DNA of 8,028 nucleotides from an uncultured Kineosporia sp. (GCA_937859855.1 CALMAR010000377.1:1-8028), one strand, 5' to 3'; shown: positions 1-5,469, counted from the stretch's first letter. Notes: generated from the sequence alone by a model not told the origin. Made by a program: numbers and translations.

Positions 1-137
1 AGCACCTGGATGTCCTGGCCCGACCCGAAATGCCTGCTGCAGCGGGCAAGCCGGGCGCTGATCGCGACGAGCACGAGCACGAGCACGAGACCGCCCACCA
101 CCCGGGCGGTCAGGGCGAGGCCGTCGGCCGTGCTCAT
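1..137 (-). CDS. fliO: Flagellar biosynthesis protein FliO, N-terminal part (cut by window edge)
   Basis: FliO is a small membrane protein that helps assemble the FliP/FliQ/FliR export gate of the flagellar type III secretion apparatus. Only the first 45 residues or so are in the window. I start it at the ATG at 137-135 because GGAGG lies 7 bases upstream. The visible protein has a short polar N-terminus, then a valine/leucine-rich membrane segment (about residues 10-26, containing VVGGLVLVLVLVAI), then basic residues and an IQVL stretch, as FliO has just after its single membrane helix. It follows fliN by 73 bases on the same strand, which is the usual place for fliO. The identification rests on position plus this topology, because FliO sequences are poorly conserved. 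The C-terminal cytoplasmic part lies outside the window. Confidence 0.72.
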   Translation of the reverse strand, partial: MSTADGLALTARVVGGLVLVLVLVAISARLARCSRHFGSGQDIQV

Positions 138-210
138 CCGCCGTCCTCCGTGCCGGGACGAGCCCTCAGCGCGATCGCGGGCACCGCCGCGCCGTGTCCG
201 TCCGCCGGGC

Positions 211-978
211 TCACTGGGCGTCCCGGGTCACGATCTCGGTGATCCGCAGGCCGAAGCTCTCGTCCACGACCACGACCTCGCCGCGGGCCAACAGGGTCCC
301 GTTCACGAGCAGGTCCGCGGGGGAGCCGGCCAGCCGGTCGAGCTCGACGACGTCCCCGGGAGCCAGCGCGAGCAGCTGCCGTACCGACATCCGGGTGCGG
401 CCCAGCTCGCAGGTGACCTCCATCTCGACGTCCCGGAGCATCTCGATGCCCCAGCTGCGTGCCTGACCACCCGACCGGGCGGGACCGGCCTCGGGCAGCG
501 TGGTGAACGACACGCCGACCATGGCGCTGACCGTGCCGCCGACCGAGAGCGGCACAACCACGGGCGTTCCGGCCTCCAGCACGGTGCTCGCGTCGGCGGC
601 CTCGACGGCGGTGGGATCGCCGTCCAGGCGCCCGCCGAGGGCCGCCGCGAGCGCTTCGAGGGCCGGCTTGAGCGCCTTGGCCGGTTCCAGGTCACCGAAC
701 GGCGTGCCCTTCAGCGCCTCGACGACGTCCTCGCCGACCACGAGCAGGACGCTGCCGTCGAACCCGCCGCTGAGTGCCGCGACGACGGCCGCGCCGACCG
801 GGTCGGGGCCGGCCACGGCTGCCGGATCCTGGTTCGGGTCACCTGTTTCCAGCGGGGCGGGCGACGGGATCTGACCCAGCGCCCGGGTCACGGCGTCGAC
901 GGTCAGCTGCGCCAGCGGTCCCCAGACGTCGTCCCCGGAGCGCTGTCCGGGGATGAGCGGGGAGGTGGAGAAGGCCAT
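211..978 (-). CDS. fliN: Flagellar motor switch protein FliN (long, FliY-like form)
   Basis: FliN forms the lower part of the cytoplasmic C-ring, the rotor switch that sets rotation direction and helps dock export substrates. The protein has 255 residues. The C-terminal SpoA (surface presentation of antigens) domain is clear at about 178-250: an initial IEMLRDVEMEVTCELGRT strand, then the LLALAPGDVVELDR and LLVNGTLLARGEVVVVDESFGLRITEI segments typical of FliN. Residues about 60-165 form an extra N-terminal domain reminiscent of the CheC-like part of FliY/FliM (SGGFDGSVLLVVGEDVVEAL, GTVSAMVGVSF). Enterobacterial FliN is only about 137 residues, so this is the long form. I do not see the paired Glu/Asn signature of active CheC phosphatases. 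It begins 17 bases after the fliM stop with AGGA 7 bases before the ATG, so it is almost certainly co-transcribed with fliM. Confidence 0.93.
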   Translation of the reverse strand: MAFSTSPLIPGQRSGDDVWGPLAQLTVDAVTRALGQIPSPAPLETGDPNQDPAAVAGPDPVGAAVVAALSGGFDGSVLLVVGEDVVEALKGTPFGDLEPAKALKPALEALAAALGGRLDGDPTAVEAADASTVLEAGTPVVVPLSVGGTVSAMVGVSFTTLPEAGPARSGGQARSWGIEMLRDVEMEVTCELGRTRMSVRQLLALAPGDVVELDRLAGSPADLLVNGTLLARGEVVVVDESFGLRITEIVTRDAQ

Positions 979-995
979 CGGAAAGTCCTGTTCTG

Positions 996-1919
996 TCAGC
1001 TGGAACCGTCGACGATGAGGGCGGCGAGATGCTTGCCGGAGGTCCCCGGGACGGCCACCGCGAACACGCTGGAGGCGGCCATCACCGACAGCGGGTGCGA
1101 CGTCCGGTGCCCGAGGTTCACCACGTCACCCACCTGCAGCCGGCCGATCTGGGACGACGACAGCCGCTGGGTCTCGAAGCGGATGCTGACATCGACCTCG
1201 ACGTCGCTGAGCCGGCGGCTGGTGCGGGCGCTGGCCGCCACCCGCAGGCGGTCCTTCTCGGTCAGGTCCTCGGTCTTCGCGATCGCCTGGAGTGCGGGGG
1301 CGAGCATCACGTACGGCAGGCAGAGGTCGGCGGCGGAGACCACCTCGCCGATCGTCAGCTGCATCCGGGCCACCACGACCGGGTCGGTCGGTGCCGCCGC
1401 CTGGACGAACTGGGCGTTGCTCTCGATCGTGACCAGCTGCGGCTCGCAATGGCTGATCGGCTCCATCGCGTAGGCCAGTTCGCGCAGCATGCGGCTGAGC
1501 AGGTGCCGCACCAGGGCGAGTTCGATCTCGCTCAGGCCGCGCTCCGGCTGAGCGTTTCCGCCGGGACCGCCGAGCAGGTGGTCGATCATCGCCAGCAGCG
1601 CCGCCTGGCTGATGCTCAGCAATCCCTTGCCCTGCAGGGGCTCCAGGGTGAGCACGGCGCTGACCGTGCCGTCGCCCAGCCCCGACAGGTACTCGTCGTA
1701 GCTCATCTCCTCCACCTGCTGCAGGCTGAGGTGGCTGAGGGTTCGAAGGCCGGTGGTCAGGACCGTGGTCGCCTGCTTGCCGAAGGTCTGCATGGCGACC
1801 TTGAGCAGGTGCGCGTCCTCGCGCGCGAGCCGGCTGGGACGGCGGAAGTCGTAGCTCTTCGCGTCAGGCCGCGGGGATGGCAGCGCCGCGGGCTCGGTCG
1901 CCTGATCGGAGTAGCCCAC
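996..1919 (-). CDS. fliM: Flagellar motor switch protein FliM
   Basis: FliM is the middle C-ring protein that links FliG to FliN and, in many bacteria, receives phospho-CheY. The 307-residue protein shows the family's opening YDFRRPSRL (23-31), the CheC-like middle domain (about 45-215) with the LLGGPGG turn (115-121), and a C-terminal SpoA domain (about 236-303; LSDVEVDVSIRFETQRL, LQVGDVVNLGH). The start is a GTG. An in-frame TGA lies only two codons upstream, so no longer form is possible. The only purine-rich stretch (GAGAGGA) ends one base before the GTG, which is too close for a normal ribosome binding site. The LSQxEIDALL-type CheY-binding peptide found at the start of enterobacterial FliM is absent; the first 22 residues are Ala/Pro-rich instead. 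fliN follows after 17 bases. The preceding minus-strand gene is the GatZ-like gene, not fliL. Confidence 0.94.
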   Translation of the reverse strand: MGYSDQATEPAALPSPRPDAKSYDFRRPSRLAREDAHLLKVAMQTFGKQATTVLTTGLRTLSHLSLQQVEEMSYDEYLSGLGDGTVSAVLTLEPLQGKGLLSISQAALLAMIDHLLGGPGGNAQPERGLSEIELALVRHLLSRMLRELAYAMEPISHCEPQLVTIESNAQFVQAAAPTDPVVVARMQLTIGEVVSAADLCLPYVMLAPALQAIAKTEDLTEKDRLRVAASARTSRRLSDVEVDVSIRFETQRLSSSQIGRLQVGDVVNLGHRTSHPLSVMAASSVFAVAVPGTSGKHLAALIVDGSS

Positions 1920-2041
1920 GTCCTCTCATCGGACCGGCGATCGCGCTTCTTGAGCGCCCGCGCCGCCGAGCACGAGCGCGGCCACTCCAGTGGTGTCGGG
2001 AAGGTGACCCGGCACGGGCTGAGAACGGATGCACGGGCCCG

Positions 2042-3322
2042 TCATCCCCCGCAGGCCGAGATGTAGGCGTTCATCACGCTCTCCACCGACGCCAGGGCCA
2101 GGCTGTGCGCGGTGGGGGCGAGGCTGCCGTTGCGGACGGCTTCGTAACGCGCCCCGAGATACTGGCCGATCAGCGTCTCCGGCAGTTCGGTGTCTCCCAG
2201 GACCCGGAACAGGAGTTCGACTGCGGCCTCGGCCTCGGGGCGGGGCCAGTAGTAGCGAATGCGGTCGCTGTAGGAGAAGTGCCGCTGCAGTGCCAGCTCG
2301 GCATCGGTGCCCGCGTAGTACTTGGCCCAGTCCTCCGGCGCGGAGAGCATGACCTGCTCCAGCGTGGCGCGCAGGGTCTCGTCCCGCTCCTCGGGAAACA
2401 GTTCCTCCGCGATGGCGTCCAGGCCGTAGAAGGCTTCCCGCAGGGCGAAGGTCAGGCCCGGCCCGACCTTGAGGATGGCGAAGCCGTCCTGCACCAGGTC
2501 GGTCAGATTGGCACGGGTCTGGTAGTCGGTGGAATGCGCTTCGAAGACCAGACCCGGCAGGTCCTTCAGACCGGCGCTCAGGGAGCGAGCCCTGGTGCTG
2601 TCGTAGTCGACCACGTTGTGGCTGCCGAACTCCACACCCGGCTGGACGACCACGGCGATCACTCGGGTGAAGGCATCCGCCTGTCCGGCCTGCGCGAAGG
2701 CGGCCTCGTGAATCCGGACGGTCCTGAGCGCATCCTCCGGTCCGGTCAGTTCCAGCTCGTCGAGCGCATGCATGGCGCCGCCGGGGATCGGAACCTCGGT
2801 GCCGATGACGTAGACCGGCTTGGGAGCGTCCCCGCCGGGCAGGGCTGATTCCGCCGCTGCGGCCAGGCGGGCGGCGCGGGAGGCGGTCTCCTCGTCGTCC
2901 AACGCCACCGGTTCGCCCAGGCAGCCCATGGAGCAGTCCAGGTGAAGCTTGCTGAATCCGGCGGCCGCGAAGGCGCTGATCATCACCTCGGCCCGGTCCA
3001 TCGCCTCCTCGGCGGGCAGGCCCTTCCAGGGGTGGGGGCCGAGGTGGTCGCCGGCGAGGATGATGCGCCGGACCGGGAAGTCGTTGTCGGCGGCGATCCG
3101 CTCGACGAAGTCGCGGAAGTCCCTCGGCGTCATCCCCGTGTAGCCGCCGTCCTGGTTGACCTGGTTGCAGGTGGCCTCGATCAGCAACGGCAGTCCCGTC
3201 GGCAGCGTGGCGCGCATCGCCGCCTGCAGCACCACGGGATGCGCCGAGCAGACCGACGGGATGCCCGAGGGGCCGTCGCGGTCGAGCCAGGTCGCGATGT
3301 CGTGCAGCGGGTTCTCGGTCAC
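2042..3322 (-). CDS. GatZ/KbaZ-family protein (tagatose-bisphosphate aldolase 'non-catalytic subunit' family; possible sugar-phosphate 4-epimerase)
   Basis: The protein has 426 residues, the normal full length for GatZ/KbaZ/AgaZ. The family is a TIM barrel related to class II aldolases. Conserved stretches visible in order are IPSVCSAHP (21-29), IEATCNQVNQDGGYTGM (48-64), LAGDHLGPHPW (89-99), LHLDCSM (127-132), GTEVPIPGGA (174-183), QPGVEFG (227-233), FEAHSTDYQT (260-269), LKVGPGLTFALREA (284-297) and RYYWP (356-360). The histidines in GDHLGP and EAHSTDYQ are candidate metal ligands. In enterobacteria GatZ supports the catalytic aldolase GatY, but no GatY is in this window. Related family members have been reported to act alone as ketose or ketose-phosphate 4-epimerases, which would fit a kinase-plus-epimerase route from tagatose to fructose 6-phosphate. 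The GTG start overlaps the stop of the kinase gene by four bases (GTGA), so the two are translationally coupled. Family confidence is high; the exact reaction is inference. Confidence 0.88.
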   Translation of the reverse strand: MTENPLHDIATWLDRDGPSGIPSVCSAHPVVLQAAMRATLPTGLPLLIEATCNQVNQDGGYTGMTPRDFRDFVERIAADNDFPVRRIILAGDHLGPHPWKGLPAEEAMDRAEVMISAFAAAGFSKLHLDCSMGCLGEPVALDDEETASRAARLAAAAESALPGGDAPKPVYVIGTEVPIPGGAMHALDELELTGPEDALRTVRIHEAAFAQAGQADAFTRVIAVVVQPGVEFGSHNVVDYDSTRARSLSAGLKDLPGLVFEAHSTDYQTRANLTDLVQDGFAILKVGPGLTFALREAFYGLDAIAEELFPEERDETLRATLEQVMLSAPEDWAKYYAGTDAELALQRHFSYSDRIRYYWPRPEAEAAVELLFRVLGDTELPETLIGQYLGARYEAVRNGSLAPTAHSLALASVESVMNAYISACGG

Positions 3323-4272
3323 GGAGTCGTCCCTCTCGCCTGCCCCAGCAGGGCATCCAGTTCGTCTCGGGTGGCGGCGCCCTCCATCGGCCCGAGCTTG
3401 GTGACCGCATGGGCACCGGCAGCATTGGCGTAGCGAAGTGCGGTCTCGGGTGGTGCACCCGCCAGCCAGAAGCTCACGAAGGCGCCGGCGAAACAGTCGC
3501 CTGCGCCGGTCGGATCGACTTCGTCCACCGAGAGGGGGCCCACGTCGGTGCGGCCACCGGTGTCGAAGTGGCTCGCCCCCCGGTCTCCCCGCTTGATCAC
3601 GACATCGCCGATGCCCCGGTGCAGGAGTTCCGCGACCGCGGCGGCCTCGTCGTCCGCCTCGGTGAAGAGATAGATCTCCTCTCCCGACGGCAGGAAGAGG
3701 TCGCTGCGGGCGAGCACCTCCTGCAGAGCCTCGCGCAGCCCCGGCGCGTCCAGGATCTCGGACCGCAGGTTGGGATCGAAGCTCAGCGTCCCGCCGCGCG
3801 ACTTGACCCGTGCGATGGCCTCACGTGCCACCGCGGCCAGGCCGGGCGCCGACAGTGCGGTGCCCATGACATGTACGTGGTCGCAGCCTTCCATGAGCGC
3901 CTCGGCGTCGGGCGTCAGGGTCAGCCTGCCCGTCGCGCTGTGGGCGATGTTGTAGACGAAGGCGCGCGTACCGTCGGGGCGGTACCGGACGAAGGCCGAG
4001 CCCGTGGCCTCGCCCTTGGCAACGTCGATTCCCGAGACGTCGACCCCGTCCGCCGCCAACCGGTCCAGGTTGAGCTGCCCGAAATCGTCGTCCCCGACAC
4101 GGGAGACGATGGCTGCCGGAGTGCCGAGGCGGCCGACCTGGTCGATGAAGATCGCCGGTGCTCCCGACGGGAACGGGCCGACCAGGGGCTGGGGTTCGCG
4201 GAATCCGTCCCCTCTGGTGGTGGCCACGATCTCGACGAGAACCTCGCCGACCGTCAGCACCTTCTTCGGCAT
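3319..4272 (-). CDS. PfkB/ribokinase-family sugar kinase, probably a D-tagatose kinase
   Basis: This is a cytoplasmic ATP-dependent sugar kinase of 317 residues, normal for the family. The ATP/catalytic signature DPTGAGDCF (253-261) contains the catalytic base Asp259. Other family landmarks are VGEVLVEIV at the N-terminus, SRVGDDDFG (57-65), FDPNLR (165-170), PSGEEIYLF (195-203) and VVIKRGDRGA (224-233). The substrate-side motif reads PSGAPAIFIDQVGRLG (35-50) instead of the common GGxxxNVA form; from memory this resembles kinases described as tagatose kinases, but I could not search. Its partnership with the GatZ-like gene supports a ketohexose substrate phosphorylated at C6. The ATG is preceded by a perfect AGGAGG (4281-4286) eight bases upstream. 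It is the first gene of a minus-strand unit with the GatZ-like gene and possibly fliM-fliN-fliO. Alternative substrates are 2-keto-3-deoxygluconate or fructose. Confidence 0.88.
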   Translation of the reverse strand: MPKKVLTVGEVLVEIVATTRGDGFREPQPLVGPFPSGAPAIFIDQVGRLGTPAAIVSRVGDDDFGQLNLDRLAADGVDVSGIDVAKGEATGSAFVRYRPDGTRAFVYNIAHSATGRLTLTPDAEALMEGCDHVHVMGTALSAPGLAAVAREAIARVKSRGGTLSFDPNLRSEILDAPGLREALQEVLARSDLFLPSGEEIYLFTEADDEAAAVAELLHRGIGDVVIKRGDRGASHFDTGGRTDVGPLSVDEVDPTGAGDCFAGAFVSFWLAGAPPETALRYANAAGAHAVTKLGPMEGAATRDELDALLGQARGTTP

Positions 4273-4280
4273 GGCCCAAC

Positions 4281-4304
4281 CCTCCTGCCCGAGGAGCGAA
4301 AGTA
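4281..4304 (-). promoter_or_regulatory. Strong ribosome binding site and weak candidate -10 box of the kinase-GatZ operon
   Basis: On the minus strand, AGGAGG (4281-4286) lies eight bases before the kinase ATG, an ideal Shine-Dalgarno sequence. TACTTT (4299-4304), a possible -10 element of the TAnnnT type, would place the transcript start about 20 bases before the start codon. A TTGACG sits at 4316-4321, but the 11-base gap to TACTTT is too short for a standard sigma-70-type pair. I am confident of the ribosome binding site and unsure of the promoter. Confidence 0.45.
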
Positions 4305-4343
4305 CACAGCCGGGGCGTCAACGGTACCGACGGGGTCGGGGGA

Positions 4344-4384
4344 AACCGGCGGACGACGACGGCACGGGTGCCGAACCGGCGGAC
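4344..4384. repeat. Pair of 11-base direct repeats upstream of the kinase gene
   Basis: AACCGGCGGAC occurs at 4344-4354 and again at 4374-4384, 30 bases apart (close to three helical turns). A shorter AACCGGCGG copy lies at 4494-4502, inside the acidic-protein gene. The spacing would suit a regulator binding on one face of the helix, but the repeat is made of common GC-rich words and may be chance. Confidence 0.25.
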
Positions 4385-4427
4385 CCGATCCGCGGGCGGC
4401 GCCCCGTCGGCGGCGTATCGTGTGATC

Positions 4428-4443
4428 GCGCACGAGCGTGCGC
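4428..4443. repeat. Inverted repeat between the divergent kinase and acidic-protein genes
   Basis: Perfect 7-base arms GCGCACG and CGTGCGC are separated by AG. The repeat lies about 33 bases before the ATG of the small acidic gene and about 155 bases upstream of the kinase gene. A compact palindrome in a divergent intergenic region could be a regulator binding site for either gene. The high GC content makes chance symmetry more likely than usual, so this is only a candidate. Confidence 0.35.
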
Positions 4444-4476
4444 ACGTCCACAAGGGCGCGGACGAGGGAGACCGGC

Positions 4477-4767
4477 ATGGTCGAGGACAGTGGAACCGGC
4501 GGTGCAGACAGGCCGGACGCCGGGGTGGAAGAGGACGCGGACGTCCCCACCGTCGGGGTGGACGACGCCGAGGCAGACCGGCTCGCATCGGGTGCCGACG
4601 CATCCGAGGACGACGACGCGGCGGACGGCTCAGGTCACGACGTCGGGGGCCCCTCGCACGCCCTGAGCGAGCCGGGCCACGACCTGGCCAGCGACGAGGG
4701 CGAGCCGGTGGGCCTGGCAGACGCGGCAGCCGACCGGGAGCAGACGACGTCCGACGGCGACGCCTAG
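4477..4767 (+). CDS. Small, extremely acidic, probably disordered protein of unknown function
   Basis: I do not recognise this gene. The predicted product is 96 residues from the ATG at 4477, chosen because AGGGAG lies six bases upstream. The frame stays open further upstream to a GTG at 4438, but that codon has no ribosome binding site. The composition is striking: 20 Asp and 9 Glu against three Arg and no Lys; no Cys, Phe, Trp, Tyr, Ile or Asn; and many Ala, Gly and Ser. There is no signal peptide or membrane segment. Such a protein should be intrinsically disordered with a very low isoelectric point. It is read divergently from the kinase gene and convergently with the ABM-fold gene. The strong ribosome binding site argues for a real gene. 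A biased GC-rich frame could mimic this composition, so doubt remains. Confidence 0.6.
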   Translation: MVEDSGTGGADRPDAGVEEDADVPTVGVDDAEADRLASGADASEDDDAADGSGHDVGGPSHALSEPGHDLASDEGEPVGLADAAADREQTTSDGDA

Positions 4768-4901
4768 CCGCCGCACGCCCGGCGCGGCTACTGCGTCACG
4801 GATCCAGGAGACGGCTCGAGCCGACGTCCGGTGAGAGCGGCAACCGCTGGCCCTGCGACGACCCGGTGCCGGACCAATTCTGGTTCGACCAGCCACCGCG
4901 C

Positions 4902-4933
4902 CTGCTCGGGCACGGACGACCGGGCCCGAGCAG
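4902..4933. terminator. Hairpin between convergent genes, possible bidirectional terminator
   Basis: Perfect 10-base arms CTGCTCGGGC (4902-4911) and GCCCGAGCAG (4924-4933) flank a 12-base loop. The hairpin lies between the 3' ends of the plus-strand acidic gene and the minus-strand ABM gene, where a shared terminator is expected. There is no T-tract on either side, so it is not a classical intrinsic terminator, though actinobacteria often use hairpins without one. A 10-base direct repeat, CGGACGACCG, starts in the loop (4913-4922) and recurs just after the hairpin (4938-4947). The rest of 4768-4973 shows no gene I can support. Confidence 0.45.
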
Positions 4934-4973
4934 TGCCCGGACGACCGTCCCTGATCCAGCCGTGAGCTGTCGC

Positions 4974-5300
4974 TCAGGCCGTGTCGCCCGGCAGGGCCGG
5001 TATGGCAGCGAAAGGGTGGGCCTCGACCCGCATCAGAGGCGGTCCGTCCAGCAGACCTAGGATCTCGTCGCGGAGTTCATCGGCGAGGGGGCTGTTCTCG
5101 TAGGCATCCTTCGCCGCTACCGAGCGGAACACCTCGATGTTCCACAGTACGTCGGGATCAGCGTCCTCCCGCAGCATGATGAACCGGTCGGAGGAGCCCG
5201 ACGTGAACATGCCCTGGGTTGCGAGCTCGAACAAGCGATCGCCCATCCCGGGCTTCGCCCGCATCTGGATGATGTAGGCCGGCTGATCCTTGAAAGGCAT
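4974..5300 (-). CDS. Small ABM-fold protein (antibiotic biosynthesis monooxygenase / YgiN-like family)
   Basis: The 108-residue protein has the size and pattern of the dimeric alpha/beta-barrel ABM family: an opening beta strand AYIIQMRAKPGMGDRLFEL (8-26), a middle FIMLREDADPDVLWNIEVFRS (40-60; 'reports to deliver conventional strand pair and W-x-I-E-V-F motif'), a helix entered by KDAYENSPLADELRDEI (64-80), and a short C-terminal strand. Members act as cofactor-free oxygenases on quinols or polyketides, degrade haem, or have unknown roles; the sequence does not say which. The ATG is supported by GAGGA (5307-5311) six bases upstream. The gene is divergent from tetR, and the promoter carries two copies of the TGGAAC-N3-GTTCCA palindrome, so it is very likely the regulator's main target. 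A protective role against a quinone or other redox-active compound is a reasonable guess, not shown. Confidence 0.83.
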   Translation of the reverse strand: MPFKDQPAYIIQMRAKPGMGDRLFELATQGMFTSGSSDRFIMLREDADPDVLWNIEVFRSVAAKDAYENSPLADELRDEILGLLDGPPLMRVEAHPFAAIPALPGDTA

Positions 5301-5320
5301 CGCGAATCCTCAGTTCTCTC

Positions 5321-5373
5321 TGACTGGAACCTGGTTCCAATAGTCTGGAACACAGTTCCAGTGCGTGTCAAGA
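5321..5373. promoter_or_regulatory. TetR operator module A: two 15-bp palindromes
   Basis: Two copies of TGGAAC-N3-GTTCCA occur at 5325-5339 (spacer CTG) and 5346-5360 (spacer ACA); the second extends to 17 bases. Their starts are 21 bases apart, two helical turns, so two dimers would sit on the same face of the DNA. TGTCAAGA follows at 5366-5373. The divergent position between tetR and the ABM gene makes them the probable binding sites of the adjacent regulator. Binding itself is inferred. Confidence 0.8.
5342..5371 (-). promoter_or_regulatory. Promoter of the ABM-fold gene with an operator in its spacer
   Basis: On the minus strand a perfect -35 box TTGACA (5366-5371) is followed after 18 bases by CAGACT (5342-5347), a moderate -10 match. 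The predicted transcript start near 5335 leaves a leader of about 35 bases containing the GAGGA ribosome binding site. The 17-base perfect palindrome at 5345-5361 fills the space between the two boxes, and a second palindrome (5325-5339) covers the predicted start site. This is the arrangement expected for repression by a TetR-type protein. Confidence 0.6.
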
Positions 5374-5406
5374 ATATCGGCGCGGACGCGGTGCGGAGAC
5401 GCGGCG

Positions 5407-5462
5407 TGACTGGAACGTTGCTCCGGCATCACCGTGGAACGGGGTTCCAGGTGTGTCAAGAT
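5407..5462. promoter_or_regulatory. TetR operator module B: duplicate of module A next to the tetR start
   Basis: This module repeats module A in order: TGACTGGAAC, a first palindrome (5411-5425, right half degenerate, GCTCCG for GTTCCA), a second perfect palindrome TGGAAC-GGG-GTTCCA (5435-5449), then GTGTCAAGA ending at 5462. The two palindromes start 24 bases apart, against 21 in module A. Again TGTCAA (5454-5459) reads TTGACA on the minus strand, with a weak CACGGT 17 bases on, so a second minus-strand promoter is possible. The position against the tetR start codon suggests autoregulation. Confidence 0.7.
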
Positions 5463-5469
5463 GACATGC

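Noticed and set aside
1000..1012. A TGGAAC half-site near the fliM stop as another TetR operator
   Set aside because: The right half-site is missing and the location is inside the coding sequence.
10..1473. Plus-strand open frame of 487 codons across fliN and part of fliM
   Set aside because: It is Arg/Ala/Pro-rich with no domain character and lies fully antisense to two clear flagellar genes; it is an artefact of high GC.
1978..1998. Short CCACT-CC-AGTGG symmetry as a terminator after the GatZ-like gene
   Set aside because: The two-base loop and five-base stem cannot form a stable hairpin, and there is no T-tract.
1029..2066. Plus-strand open frame of 345 codons antisense to fliM
   Set aside because: It is a His/Gln/Arg-rich mirror of the fliM codons with no recognisable motif.
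1926..3458. Minus-strand open frame of 510 codons overlapping the GatZ-like gene in another frame
   Set aside because: The in-frame GatZ-like protein has unmistakable family motifs; the alternative is an Arg/Pro/Gly-rich shadow.
3409..4425. Plus-strand open frame of 338 codons antisense to the kinase
   Set aside because: The kinase carries the complete PfkB signatures on the other strand; the antisense frame has no family features.
4630..4896. Minus-strand 88-codon frame antisense to the end of the acidic gene
   Set aside because: No ribosome binding site or motif; it is Arg/Val/Gly-rich in the manner of GC-rich shadows.
4158..5060. Plus-strand open frame of 300 codons spanning the kinase start, the acidic gene and the ABM 3' end
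   Set aside because: It is extremely Arg/Gly-rich and crosses several independent genes and the divergent promoter region; the frame used by the acidic gene has the ribosome binding site.
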